A stretch of DNA of 64,000 nt, from contig BLLK01000046.1 of NCBI GenBank assembly GCA_021927905.1, positions 1,116,001 through 1,180,000 of the forward strand, written 5' to 3'. The stretch is from Chaetoceros tenuissimus (lineage: Eukaryota > Bacillariophyta > Thalassiosirophyceae > Chaetocerotales > Chaetocerotaceae). Position numbers and translations under genes: made by a program. This document shows positions 1 through 12,300 of this stretch, piece by piece (position 1 is the stretch's first letter; every line of letters begins with the position of its first letter). Under the pieces are notes generated by a model, which was given only the letters and a program-made list of their open reading frames with translations, was not told where the DNA came from and did no database searches.

Positions 1-193
1 CTAGTATCTTCGTAATTATGGAGACAAGGTTTCATTTTTCAGTCCCATTTTCATCTTCCCAACCAGATATGGACAACACCTGTGGCTTGGAAGCTGTGTT
101 GAAACGCAACACGCAACACCCTGAACTATTTCACTATTTCAAGTGAATTAACCCTCCTTCTTTACATTAATTCACTTAAGATATAAATCAGCC

Positions 194-2245
194 ATGCATC
201 AAACAGCAGCCCTTCACAAGATGGCGTCCACTCATGGTGGAATGAGAAACATTCTCAAGCAAAAGCCATCTGCAGTTCAATTTCTAAAATGGTCCGTCGA
301 AACTGGAATCCACAAAGACTTGCCACAGAATCAACCTCAGAAATTCAACAGATACAATAACAACAATAATAACAGACGCAACAAGGGCATCAGATACCCT
401 ATCGAGTACGAACTCTTGACTTTGAATCCACCTATACCCGAAGCACCACGTATCCCTAAAAAGATGCAACGAAAAGAACAATCTTCTCTACCAACCGATC
501 ACCTTGTCAAATCTTACATGAGACGCTACGATGCGAGAATGAAAGCCATGACCAATTTGACTGATGCAGAAAAGGAACAATATTATTACCGTAAAACTCT
601 TGGAATGGATCAGAAAAGTGATGCTTCCATGGCTATGGGACGAAAGTCAGCTGTACTTTCTCATGCGTATGAGTTTGCACTGAGACAGTTTCAAGTTATG
701 CAACAAGATCCTAATTTGTCAGAAGAAGATAGTATTGATGTTGTTGAAGAATTATTGAGAGAAGAAGAAAAGTTGGAGCGTCTTACGTCTCGTGAAAAGG
801 TTACTTCTTTGAAGAAAGAGAAGGAGGCACAGAAACAGACTGCAAAAGGAGGAAAGGTTGAACAGGATGATGATGTCGAAGCTATTCCTACTCCTTCTTC
901 TACCATTCCTTCAATTTTACATTCCAAGCCAAGAACTATTCAGGCACTTAATATTTGGGGTAAGAGATTGCAAGCTGTTCCTTATAGTCAATGGACTTTG
1001 GGAGCTTCGACTGCTTTGGATCACTGGATTGCAGTTGATGTTCTTGGTATGTCAGAAGAGACTTGGAATAGACTTTTGGATGGTGAATTTGAAGCTGATG
1101 TGGAGGCTAGTCGGGGTTCTGAAGATTTGAATATTGGAGATTTGGCAAGACATAAAGATATCATTACTGTTAGATCGACCTTGTTCCCTGAAACTATTAT
1201 GAATATGATGGATGATGATGAAGCTGATGTCATGGATATGGATGGCGATGAGGCAGTCGATGAACAGGATGATACCGATAGAAGCATTGAAGAACTGTTG
1301 GCGAGTTTAGGTGGACTTGATGAAGAGGAATCAGATGCTCCTCTTTCTGCTGAAGATAAGGATGATCGTATCACTGTCATGATTCATAGTCTTCAAGATT
1401 GGCGTGCAAAGAATATGGAGAAGGACTTTGCTGACTGGGAGTCTAGTGAAAAGGATGAGTTCAATGTAAGTATTCTTATCTGGACATATTATTTTGCGCT
1501 TTGATCTGTCTGTCTTCGGGATTTTGTGTTCTATCCATTTCTAGTTTTCGTTGATACTGACAAAATTATTACTTTCCTTTCTTTTCAGAAATGGCTTGCA
1601 GATTACATCAATACTGTAGCACCTGGATCCGAGGGATCAATTGATGTTGCTGCAACACGCGAAGCACTTCTTTCTGAACCACCTAAATATCACGATGAGG
1701 CTGATGCATTCTGGTCAAGAGTATCCGATGAAACCGATGCAGAAATTCTATTGCACAATATTACCAAGGATGGAGCTCCAGCAGCAAGTGAAAACGAAAC
1801 ATCTGTTCAAAAGAGTGCAAGAGAATCACTTGAGTCATTCCTCAGTTTACCATATTCAAAGCAATTGAAGCAACTTATCAGTCTTGGAGCTCTTCGTCCA
1901 ATTCTTGACGAATACTCTAGCGAAGATGATCGTACTGCTTTCTTTGAGCGTTATGGAGAAACACTATTGGAGGGTATGTCCATGGAGCATCTCGTATCTG
2001 ATCCAGAGGGAGCAATCGCCGCAGATGAAATTGGTGATGAATCACTATTGAATAAACTCAAGGTTCAACCTGGTGATAGATTTAGTATCAAGATGGTACC
2101 ATATGGAACTGATGAATATGGATTATCTAGAAGTGAAAAGGCTAGAGCACTTTATAGAGCATGGAATATGCAAAAGGCTGGACGTGCAAGATATGCAGAG
2201 CAACTTTACAAAACAGGTAAAATGCCTCTTGAAAACAAGGCATAA
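194..2245 (+). CDS. Unrecognised two-exon protein, 642 aa
   Basis: I do not recognise this family. Exon 1 is 194..1465 and exon 2 is 1589..2245. The 123-nt intron has a GTAAGT donor and a pyrimidine-rich TTTTCAG acceptor, and the frame continues without a shift (phase 0, ...DEFN|KWLADY...). The N-terminal ~45 residues are basic with few acids and could be an organelle presequence. An Asn run follows near residues 54-60, then a charged helical segment (about residues 180-230) and a strongly acidic stretch (about 335-385). The C-terminal ~50 residues are basic and Tyr-rich, ending near a KTGKMPLENKA tail. The alternation of basic ends and an acidic middle would suit a ribonucleoprotein or mitoribosome-associated factor, but that is a guess. 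ATG at 194 is the first in frame. Confidence 0.8.
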
Positions 2246-2509
2246 ACGAATCAATATGATTCTGCTCTAGCTAGTTATTGCTACTAAATTTAAATATGTA
2301 GCCATTGAGTTGTCTCTTTATAAACAAAATTTACACTTTTGATAAAACATATATTATGCATTCTTAGCTATAGCTATGAATTTATTGGAACTAGGGTGGG
2401 TACTGAGCTAGAGAATCCAAATGTTGAATTCCATCCAACATATGCCCCTTTACAAGACGAGGGTATGTATGGTACATAAAAACGGTACTAAGTAGGTGTG
2501 CAAAAATAT

Positions 2510-3472
2510 CTACACAGTCATGTCGCACGAAGCTGGTGAATCAATATGTTCAGGGCAAGGAAGTTCAGTTTTTCGATAAGTGGACATGATCTCCTTTCCG
2601 TAGTAATTTCCCTTTCCTTTCTCAGGTGTGGGTATTACTTTTGCATTATTCTGAGCCATGATGGTTCGAGTGGGTTGCATCATCGACGCAGGATCTTTCC
2701 TTACGGTCGACTTTCTATGTTTATTTTCATCCACCATTTTCAATGCATTCGCAATTCCATTCGTCTTTGGTTTTGGATTTGAACTTTTGGTTCTTGTACT
2801 CGATTTATCATTTCTCTTTTCTTCATTCGCAGTTGGTGCCAATGGATTCATTTTTCCATGTTGCCATATATTATTTACAAGTTTCCACTCTAACTTCATC
2901 TTATTTTGAATACCTCTCGGTCTTTGCTTTTCTTCCTTTAGCAGAGCTTCAACATGTTCATTTCGACATAACATGGCAGGTGTATTCCCGAACCCATTAC
3001 TTTTATTCAGTGATTGAGGATATGCCTCAATCAAGGCTTGAATCGTTTGCTTATTTGCATTACGTATGACTGCTAAATGTAGAGGCAGTCTTCCATCTGC
3101 ATCCAAGACTTTGGCACCTTCTGGATAATGCTTTAGTAACAATTTAATGACATTTACTTGTGGCTTATTGTAGGCCGCATAATGGATGGGAAGCCTTCCA
3201 CAAAAGCCTTTGGTAGATAGTGCATCTTTATTCGCATGTAATAATTTTTGAATCACTGGAAAGGGAGCACCAGAATGACAGACTTCGTGGAGACAAGTAT
3301 CACCTAGTCGATCTTGTTCTTTTGCTTCATCTGGATTCGTGCGTAATCTTCGAAGTGCTTCATCCCATTTTCTTGCAAATAGTAGTGATCGAAGTGACGG
3401 ACTGTATTTTGGAAGAGCTGAAGTAGAGAAGGCTCCTCTCGAGGCGATGTCTCGCCGTGCATACGAGTTCAT
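2510..3472 (-). CDS. Ankyrin-repeat protein, 320 aa
   Basis: The open frame reaches a TTG at 3571, but the first ATG is at 3472 (MNSYARRD...), so that start is used. After a short basic N-terminus come about four ankyrin repeats (roughly residues 45-180), with recognisable GDTCLHEVCHSG, GRLPIHYAAYNKP and GRLPLHLAVIRNA helix-turn cores. This is the diatom type in which each repeat ends with a hydrophobic LL..YP turn. The C-terminal half is low-complexity, basic, Lys/Asn/Ser-rich and probably disordered. No second domain is visible, so the role is presumably protein binding; partners and compartment cannot be read from the sequence. It is not closely related to the F-box/ankyrin proteins elsewhere in the window. 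Confidence 0.8.
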   Translation of the reverse strand: MNSYARRDIASRGAFSTSALPKYSPSLRSLLFARKWDEALRRLRTNPDEAKEQDRLGDTCLHEVCHSGAPFPVIQKLLHANKDALSTKGFCGRLPIHYAAYNKPQVNVIKLLLKHYPEGAKVLDADGRLPLHLAVIRNANKQTIQALIEAYPQSLNKSNGFGNTPAMLCRNEHVEALLKEEKQRPRGIQNKMKLEWKLVNNIWQHGKMNPLAPTANEEKRNDKSSTRTKSSNPKPKTNGIANALKMVDENKHRKSTVRKDPASMMQPTRTIMAQNNAKVIPTPEKGKGNYYGKEIMSTYRKTELPCPEHIDSPASCDMTV

Positions 3473-4159
3473 TTCGACAATATGGATGACTAATGTGTTT
3501 CTATTGTGTTCTATTATTTGTTCTACTATTATGACTTGGAAAATTATCACTTCTTCTGATCCTTCATTCAAAAGAAGCAGAGAAGCTCAGAACTTGAGGG
3601 AAAGGTGCACCACAAGCGGCGACATTTTCACGATTGAAAGGGTCTAAAACCTATGACTCGACTCAGTGTTCTTCCTTGATAGGATGACTTTTGTGAACAT
3701 CTTTGTTTATTTTCAAATATATTTATATTCTAACTGCTTTCTTGTAGTAAATATTATATCATTGGAGAATAGGTGATGTTCTATATACGTATTTCATCTA
3801 CCATATTATGAACGATGTCTTACTTGGAAAGTCACTTTAGAAAGGTGACATGACACAACTGCGTTATTTGTCGGTTATTGTCTGCATGGCATCTTTTTCT
3901 TGCTTCATACTTGCTCGCTTGCTTCATCTTTCATCTATGAGTCTATGAGATCTATGAATGCCTATGGAACATCAAACATCGATCTTTTGTTCTTTATAAT
4001 TGGTGCTATCAAGAGTGAATTCTACAAGATATACCAAGCACGAGCAGATATACTAAGCAAAGGCACTGAGTATACAGTCAAAAGTCAATAGAGTGCATCA
4101 GAAACCTAGTCAAAATTCAAAATCACACGAGTAACACAACGCATTTTCGTCCTTCCAAC
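3473..4159. other. Intergenic, divergent promoter region
   Basis: This stretch lies between the divergent ankyrin gene (-) and the F-box/ankyrin gene (+). It has only short frames without codon structure. No repeat or recognisable binding site stands out. It presumably holds both promoters. Confidence 0.4.
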
Positions 4160-5950
4160 ATGTCTACTTCAAAAAGAATGAAACTAAAGCACGAGAGCTG
4201 CACTGTAGGAAGTACTGTCACAATGAATGATCTACCATCTGAAGTGATGAAGAACATCTTCAACTTTGTTGGCAAAGGAAATTATTGCTTGATTGCACCG
4301 GTATCCAAAGATTTTTGCTACAACTATCTAACTACGGATGTCATTGAAGATTCAAGCAGCCATAAACTGGATCATATACTAGCAATTCAAAAGAATATGG
4401 TCACTACGCCAGAGGCTGTCTGTTCTTGTAAGGATCTGGCTGAACACTGCTTTCTAAATGCAGTTGATTGCTTTCAAGAAGATCTATTAGCAAAAGCAGC
4501 TGAGAAAGGAAGACGAGATCTCGTTACAATGGGGCATGCTTTGGGAGTCGATATGGAAAAATCGTTTCGCAAACTACACCCTATAGCAGAAATAGCAAAG
4601 AAAGGAGACTTGGAAATGTTGAAGCTCCTACATGAAAAAGGTCTGGATGTTTCAACTTGTTCGAAAACAATATTGGAAAATGCTGCATTTCATGGTCACT
4701 TGGATATATTAAAATGGATGGAATCCTTAGAGGGTTCGTCAATTGAATCAGAGTACAGATCATTATTTGGGAAGGCCGCAGAAGGTGGCCATTTAGATAT
4801 AATTCAATGGGGACAAGATATTGCAGTAGATGCATTTCAGACACACAAATATTCGTGTATGATCGATGCAGCGTTCGGAGGTCAATTAGAGCTAGTACAA
4901 TGGCTTCGAACTCAAGGTGCTGTGTGGGACTTTTTCACGCTTCATAAAGCAGCTTCAACTGGATCTATTCCGCTTATTGAGTACCTTCTTCAAAATGGAT
5001 GCGAGTCTAGGTTTGGTGAAATTTGTGAAGTTGCTGCTGAATTTCACGATGATACCAATTTACTGGAATTGTTACGTCAGTACAATGTCCCCTGGGATGA
5101 AAGAACTTGTGCAGCTGCTGCACAAAAAGGTAATATCAATGTGTTAATGTACGCAAGATTAAATGGTTGCCCTTGGGATGGGGCCACTTTATATAATGCG
5201 GTGATAAACGGTCATATTGATGTAGTTGAGTATTGTCTAAATAATGGGTGTCCTGTTGAGAAAAACATTTGCTCTGTTGCTATGATGCACTCAATGAGAA
5301 ATTGTGCGAGAGCATTGGAAGTGCTGAAATTGCTTCGAAAGTTCTCATTACAGTGGGACAAAGAAACATGTGAGAATGCTGCTAAAAATGGAAATTTAGA
5401 GGCTTTAAAATGGGCGAGATCGCTGGGATGTCCTTGGGATTCTTGTACAATGTACCATGCGGTTGAATCAAGGGACATCACCCTGATTAAGTATTGCATT
5501 GATAATTGTCCGAGAAATTTTATGCCTGGGGATATCTGTTCTCGTGCTATTTTTTGGAACACTGAAGATGTCTCGATTTCCATTTTAAAGCTTCTTCATG
5601 ATGGTGGCTTTAGATTACATGAGGATCAATGTGCTGTAGCTGCCAAAAGATGGGGAAGTTTCAAAGTTCTCCGTTGGTTGAAATTACATAGTTGTCCGTG
5701 GGATGAAAGAGTGTGTATTACAGCAGTGAAGTATGATAACTTTGAGTTATTGGTTTATGCACATGAAAACCAATGTCCATGGTCCGAAGAAACGTTTGCG
5801 TATTGTTTTGACAATGATTATGGTCTGGAAGGTATTTTTGATGAGATTCCAACAGAAGTTCAATGCTCTGGCAACATTTTCAAGTACCTAGTTGACAATG
5901 GCTGTCCACAGCCTCGTCCAGAGCAATGGATATTAAATGATGATCACTAA
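4160..5950 (+). CDS. F-box / CPWD-type ankyrin protein, 596 aa (copy 1)
   Basis: This is a single-exon gene. Residues ~21-62 form an F-box-like helical segment (NDLPSEVMKNIFNFVG followed by VAPVSKDFC-type residues). The rest is a long array of degenerate ankyrin repeats whose consensus turn is GCPWDE followed by a C/A-rich helix and a ...EYC..NGCP helix; four to six turns are visible after residue 300. F-box proteins of this build usually recruit substrates to SCF ubiquitin ligases, and the same repeat type is abundant in diatoms, oomycetes and large DNA viruses of protists. A clear paralogue lies at 54067..55878 in the same orientation. The ATG at 4160 follows an A/C-rich leader. The function assignment is domain-level only. 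Confidence 0.88.
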   Translation: MSTSKRMKLKHESCTVGSTVTMNDLPSEVMKNIFNFVGKGNYCLIAPVSKDFCYNYLTTDVIEDSSSHKLDHILAIQKNMVTTPEAVCSCKDLAEHCFLNAVDCFQEDLLAKAAEKGRRDLVTMGHALGVDMEKSFRKLHPIAEIAKKGDLEMLKLLHEKGLDVSTCSKTILENAAFHGHLDILKWMESLEGSSIESEYRSLFGKAAEGGHLDIIQWGQDIAVDAFQTHKYSCMIDAAFGGQLELVQWLRTQGAVWDFFTLHKAASTGSIPLIEYLLQNGCESRFGEICEVAAEFHDDTNLLELLRQYNVPWDERTCAAAAQKGNINVLMYARLNGCPWDGATLYNAVINGHIDVVEYCLNNGCPVEKNICSVAMMHSMRNCARALEVLKLLRKFSLQWDKETCENAAKNGNLEALKWARSLGCPWDSCTMYHAVESRDITLIKYCIDNCPRNFMPGDICSRAIFWNTEDVSISILKLLHDGGFRLHEDQCAVAAKRWGSFKVLRWLKLHSCPWDERVCITAVKYDNFELLVYAHENQCPWSEETFAYCFDNDYGLEGIFDEIPTEVQCSGNIFKYLVDNGCPQPRPEQWILNDDH

Positions 5951-6100
5951 ACAATAACTAGAGGTGCAATGATTGAAAGACACCAAAGAAGATGGCAGTA
6001 AAAGGTTTGAACAAATATGTATATAATATATCATTGCATAGTTGTAATATTGTAAAATAATGGGGAATAGTATTGCATTTAATATTTGTATGATTGTAGT

Positions 6101-7456
6101 TTATTTCAAACTTGCTTGCATCTGAGCATCTATATTCTGCGCCAAGATGGGAATGAAATCGCTCGCAAGCTGATGTTCGCGACAAAAAGATGAAGCAACT
6201 TCCTCTGCAATATCGCCGTAATGAACTACAATTTCTTTTGCTTCATCACATCCTGGAATTTCTATATTCATTTTGAATAAAATGAAGCGTTCCCCTGATC
6301 CATGTGCATTTGAAGACATGTCATTTGTACAACTACTATTCTTGCCATTCTTAGCCGGTTCATCCTCACCCTCATCCTCGTCCATGAAGTTTTCAGGACA
6401 GTCAAAACCCGATCCAAATGGAACAGCATCACCACTCAATATCCTTGATTCCCATTTTGGTGATGCCCTCGGCCTCTCACTACTCGATGAAATAATAGAA
6501 TGACCCGATCGACAATTGTTTGAATCTTGAAAAAAGGATTTCCCATACGCAAGATATAATATAGGCCTCGGTTCAGTTGAAAAGTTAGCTTTCCCTCGAT
6601 GATTCAACCGATAATCAAATAAAACAGCTCCGCCTGTATCGCAACATAAATCCACACTGGACAAACTCTCATCCTTTAATTTTCCCAATTTATGCGATCC
6701 CAGAGTGACTTCTGTAGGTCCATTTTCAGCATTCAAATCAATTAATGGATAAAAGACATTGATACAATGAGGTGGTAAATGTGTATGATGGAATAAGTGA
6801 GGTCCATCTGCATGAAACTTTTGTGATACATCATCGACCGTAGCCTTTTTTGGTTTTGGCTGTGGTAGAGCAAACATGATACCTTGATATAACAAAGTAA
6901 TTTCACCACCACCCAATAATTCCTTGACCAATGGATATACTATTGGATTGTACACTAATCCTGGTGAAGTGAATGGATATCGATCAAGTTGAAATCTTAC
7001 ATCTCTTCGTGATCCATCTCGATCAATCAATTCTCGAAAATCAGCTCGTAAGGCCCGAGCTAGTAAATGATCTTGGTTGCTATTTACAGCAAGAGTTCGT
7101 TGGTGATGTAATTCTTGGCTGAGGTATTTTAAATCGTTGGTTGCTTTTTTGTGAGTATTGGCAATATATTCTTTTGGTAAACAATCTGGAATGACACAAC
7201 ATCCCTGTGAAAGAAACGTAGATATGGCTTTTGAAAAGGTAGACTCTGTGGTTATCTGTTGATTCAGTCGAGGCTTTTTAGCTTCTTTCTCTTTATCATT
7301 GGTGTCGGTGTTGGTAGAAGAAAGAACTGTTCCCCATGGCTGCTGTGATTGTCTTTCTTCCAAACTTGGACCAACTATACAATCTTGAAGAGATGTTCCT
7401 GGTTTTGCATCATGTTCTTGTTCTAACAATCTCGATAATATTCCTCCTTCGGCCAT
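6101..7456 (-). CDS. Phytanoyl-CoA dioxygenase (PhyH)-type Fe(II)/2-oxoglutarate oxygenase, 451 aa
   Basis: This is a single-exon gene starting at ATG 7456. A double-stranded beta-helix oxygenase core spans roughly residues 75-310. The Fe-binding HxD motif is H215-A-D217 (FHADGPHLFHH), the distal His is H286 in LNHRGKAN, and the 2-oxoglutarate-binding Arg is R297 in EPRPILYLAYG. All catalytic ligands are present, so the enzyme should be active. The substrate is unknown: the PhyH superfamily covers lipid, alkaloid, halogenation and protein hydroxylation reactions. The first 70 residues and the last ~130 (Ser/Asp/Glu-rich, then a short folded segment of about 80 residues) are extensions outside the core. 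Its promoter faces ATG8 and contains a perfect E2F-like palindrome. Confidence 0.88.
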   Translation of the reverse strand: MAEGGILSRLLEQEHDAKPGTSLQDCIVGPSLEERQSQQPWGTVLSSTNTDTNDKEKEAKKPRLNQQITTESTFSKAISTFLSQGCCVIPDCLPKEYIANTHKKATNDLKYLSQELHHQRTLAVNSNQDHLLARALRADFRELIDRDGSRRDVRFQLDRYPFTSPGLVYNPIVYPLVKELLGGGEITLLYQGIMFALPQPKPKKATVDDVSQKFHADGPHLFHHTHLPPHCINVFYPLIDLNAENGPTEVTLGSHKLGKLKDESLSSVDLCCDTGGAVLFDYRLNHRGKANFSTEPRPILYLAYGKSFFQDSNNCRSGHSIISSSSERPRASPKWESRILSGDAVPFGSGFDCPENFMDEDEGEDEPAKNGKNSSCTNDMSSNAHGSGERFILFKMNIEIPGCDEAKEIVVHYGDIAEEVASSFCREHQLASDFIPILAQNIDAQMQASLK

Positions 7457-8272
7457 TGTTTCATGCTGTGTGCTGATTAGGAGAGGGTGCTGTCTTCAAT
7501 ATTGGATCCTATGAAAGTAAAGTGCTCTTACAAAGATAGATAGAAATAGGGCAAGTGAAAAGGGTAAGGTAAACAGGTATGGTACCATATTCTAAAAAAT
7601 GAGAGGAAAGATGAAAGATGAGGCTTTTGGCGCGAAAAGGATACGTATGCGCGTGAAGTGCGCACTTGTTATATAGCAAGGTAGATAGATATCTATGTAC
7701 CTTGTTTCATTGATTATTATATTTTTCTTGTACTGGTACTTAACTAGACATAATCAGTTCGTCAAGTGGATGAATGTCCATCTCTCTTAGATTAGTTGTT
7801 ATAATATTTTAAATCACCTAATACCTTTTAATTTACGAAAAAAATTATGATTCCTCCTGTATTTTGAACCGATCTTTCCATACATGTTCATCTAGCTACG
7901 TAGGAGCTAGTTCTCGTCAAGATCTACTTTCAAAAATGCACATTCATAGTAATATTTTTAAATATGATGATTTGTTTTGTATCCATTTTTCTTTTGCACT
8001 CGCATCACAAAAGTAATTGTAACTGATACAATTCAAAACAAAGTGGAATGGTGTCAACTACGGCGCACCTTGCCTAAAAGTGGCATGACAAACTTCAACA
8101 GTATAAGTAGCTACATCCATAGCCAAAAGGACACCGTGGATACACACGTACAACTGAGAATTTCAGGAACAACATCGATGCAAATTCTGCATGACACCCA
8201 ATACTAACATAAAATCAAAAAGAGAGGAATTAAATCCTAATAAAGCAATCAACGAAATTCAATAGGAACAAC
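7457..8272. other. Divergent intergenic region between PhyH-like gene and ATG8
   Basis: No coding frame here is convincing. The region contains the E2F-like palindrome near 7625 and otherwise AT-rich sequence. Confidence 0.5.
7625..7638. promoter_or_regulatory. E2F/DP-like palindromic site
   Basis: TTTTGGCGCGAAAA satisfies the E2F consensus TTTSSCGC on both strands. It lies about 170 bp upstream of the ATG of the PhyH-like gene and ~640 bp upstream of ATG8. The site match is seen directly; binding is inferred. Confidence 0.5.
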
Positions 8273-9077
<805 letters not shown>

Positions 9078-9384
9078 GAACCTTTTGGAAACTTCGTTTG
9101 AATCAAAGCATGGACGATGGACTAGTAAAAGATTCATTTCATTGTTTATGGAATGTTGATAGAACAAAAAAGACCAGCTTTTAATTGTTTAGATATTGTA
9201 CAAGGCTCAAATACAGTATGGTGTAATTTATATAATTTTCTCAGTTATGCCAAGTTGATTCATTTGAGAGAGGAACTACGTTCAACGTTTTCTAATGCTT
9301 TTGTAATGTTTCTGTAAATATCCCAAACTATTATTAGTTTTATTTTTTCTAGATGTATGGTTCTATGCTTATGTAATAAGTTTA
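9078..9384. other. Short convergent 3' intergenic region
   Basis: This AT-rich stretch lies between the 3' ends of ATG8 and the coiled-coil gene. I see nothing beyond plausible polyadenylation sequence. Confidence 0.4.
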
Positions 9385-12300
9385 CTAGTCATTTTTGAAT
9401 CCTTCTTCAGCTGCTTTCTCTGCAGATTCCTCAGCAGCTTGTTCAGCGAGTATTTCTACTTGAGCTTCTACTTGTTGCTCGATAGCTAGTTCTCTTGCTC
9501 TGCGTTCTGCTAATTGTGATTCTGTCAATTCGCCTGGTTTTAGCACTGGTTCTGGTGTAGATGGTACTGGGACGGAAGGAGTTGGTTCAGATGGAATAGA
9601 GAATCCTAATTCTGGTGCAGGGCTTGGTGGAGCTGGTGCTGGAGTAGAAAGTACAGTAGGTGGAGTTGAGAATCCCAATTCAGATGGTTTCTTGGATCTT
9701 ACGAATGCAATTGAATCAGCTTCGTATCTCTTTTTGAAATCTACAAATGCTACTGACTTGTCTGACTTTTCATAAGCAAGTTTTGCTGCTGCATCGTAGT
9801 CTACAGATGGTGAAGACAGCGTTTCTGGAGCTTGTGATTTTGGAGCTAGAGGTGGTGTGGTTATTTCTGGTTTAGGAGTAGGTATAGGTGCGGGAGGTTT
9901 CGATACTGGGACTGGACTTGGCTTAGGTCCCGATGGTGGTGGAGTTGGTGGTGAAGAAGGAGGTGGAGTAGGAGGTGGAGTTGGGAAAGATCTAGGTGGT
10001 GGAGGTGGCATGCCGTCATTAGGATCTTCAAGTCCGGCCACGAACGCCCCAATTCCAACTGCTCCTGCAAGACCTAGACCAAGTGACACTTGGGTTACTG
10101 GGTCATCGATATCAAAACCCTCAAATGGATTCGGTATATCAGGCAACTTAATATCTGGTAGCTGGAACTCTGATGTTTCTATTGGAAATCCATCTGGTCC
10201 AATTTGAGGTTTCTGTGTAACTTGTGCTTCAGCTTGTGCCTCTGCCTTTGCCTTCTCTTGACTCATTCTTTGAACCATTGCTTCTCTTGCAGCTGCTTCC
10301 TCATTTTCTATTCTAGCCATTTCTGCTTGTAAAGCCTTGATTCTATTTTCTTCCGATCTTATCTTTTCTTCGGCTTCAACTTCCGCCCGTCTTAAATTCT
10401 CTTCTTCTCTCAAATCATCTTCAACTGCAACTGCATCAGCAACATCTTCCTCAGCTTCTACTCGTGCTTCCATTGCGGCCTTTGTCTCAGCTTCAGCCAG
10501 TGCCATTGCTCTCGCTTCCTCTTGAGCTTTAAGTTGTGCTTCCTCTGCAGCCTTTGCCTGGATTTCAGCTTCTAATTTCAACCTTCTTTCCTCTTCTGCT
10601 CTCAGTAAAGCTTCCTGTTCAGCCTTTGCTCGTGCTTCAGCCTCTGCCTGTTGCATTGCTTCTAGTTCTGCCTTCAGTCTCGCCTCTTCAGCTTCCTTAG
10701 CCTTCTTCTCTGCCTCAAGCTGTAAACGAGCTTCTTCTTCTGCCTTCAATCGTGCCTCTTCTTCAGCTCTAACTCTCGCTTCCTCTGCAATACGAGCCTT
10801 TTCTTCTTCCTCTGCTCTCAAACGAGCTTCTTCTTCTGCCTTCAATCGTGCCTCTTCTGCCGCCTTTGCCTTCGCTTCAGCTTCTGCTCTTAATTTAGCT
10901 TCTTGCTCGGCTCTCACTCTAGCTGCCTCCTTCTCTGCTGCAATACGCTGTTCCTCAGCAATTCTAGCTGCCTCCTTCTCTGCTGCAATTCGCTGCTCTT
11001 CAGCAATTCTAGCTGCTTCTTGTTCTGCTGCAATGCGCTGTTCCTCAGCGCTGTTCCTCAGCGTTGTTCCTCAGCAATTCTAGCTGCCTTTCTTGTTCTG
11101 CTGCAATGCGCTTCTTGTTCCTCAGCAATTCTAGCTGCCTCCTTCTCTGCTGCAATACGCTGTTCCTCAGCAATTCTAGCTGCTTCTTGTTCTGCTGCAA
11201 TGTTCCTCAGCGCTAGCTCTTCAGCAATGCGTGCTTGCTCTTCTTGTTCTGCTGCAATACGCTGTTCCTCAGCAATTCTAGCTGCTCTTGTTCTGCTGCA
11301 ATACGCTGCTTCTAGCTGCTTCTTGTTCTGCTGCAATGCGCTGTTCCTCGGCGATACGCTGCTCTTCAGCAATTCTTGCTTGTTCTTCTTGCTCTGCAGC
11401 AATACGTTTTTCTTCGGCGATACGCTGCTCTTCAGCAATTCGTGCTTGTTCTTCTTGCTCTGCAGCAATACGTTTTTCTTCGGCGATACGCTGCTCTTCA
11501 GCAATGCGTGCTTGCTCTTCTTGTTCTGCTGCAATGCGTTGTTCTTCTGCAATACGTTGCTCTTCTGCAATGCGTGCTTGCTCTTCTTGTTCTGCTGCAA
11601 TGCGTTGCTCTTCAGCAATTCTAGCTGCTTCCTTTTCTTCTCTCAAACGAGCTTCTTCTTGTGCCTGTAGTCGATGACGAGCTTCTTTTTCAGCAGCAAG
11701 TCGAGCTTTTACTTCCTCCTCTGCCTTCATTTTAGCTTCATCTTCTACTTTGGTTTGAGCCTCAGATTCTGTTTGAGAAATTTCTTCGCTATTGATAGAT
11801 GATGTACTCGATGTTGTCGTTTCCGTAGTTGTTGTTGACTCCTTTTCCACCGCTGTTGTTTCTGTCTCAGGTTCTGAAACAGTTGGTTCTACCTCCTTCT
11901 TCACCTCTTCTCCAGCTTCTACATTTGCCTTACTTTGTTCTTCTACCACTGTTACTTCCACCTCAGGTTCAGATTGAGTTGTTGTCACCTCTTCTTCAAC
12001 TCTGACTTCACTTTTCACTTCTTCCTCAGATTTGACTGCAGCATCATTCTCCAATTTTGTCTGTATATCTGTTTCTGCTTCAGTTACGTCTTCGCTATTG
12101 ATAGATGATGTAGTAGATGTTGTTGTTTCTGTGGTTGTTTCTGTTCGAACTTCTCCCTCTGTTTCAGCAACAGTTGTTTCTTCATTTGAGCTTGGCACAC
12201 CCACTACAGGAGCAGGAATTTCAGGTGTATCGAAATCTACCAACGGCGGTGGACTTATACTTTCGGAAGTTCCAGTAGTTGATTCAGTTTCAGCTACATT

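Noticed and set aside
10900-11640. CRISPR-like array
   Set aside because: Units are directly adjacent, of 45 and 66 bp, with no variable spacers, and are coding in a spliced nuclear gene.
10903-11677. Long + strand Ser/Cys/Leu-rich frames opposite the coiled-coil repeat
   Set aside because: They are antisense shadows of the Glu/Ala/Arg codon repeat (mainly repeats of SSCSAAIR/LLFCCN type) and end where the repeat ends; they have no independent start or splice logic.
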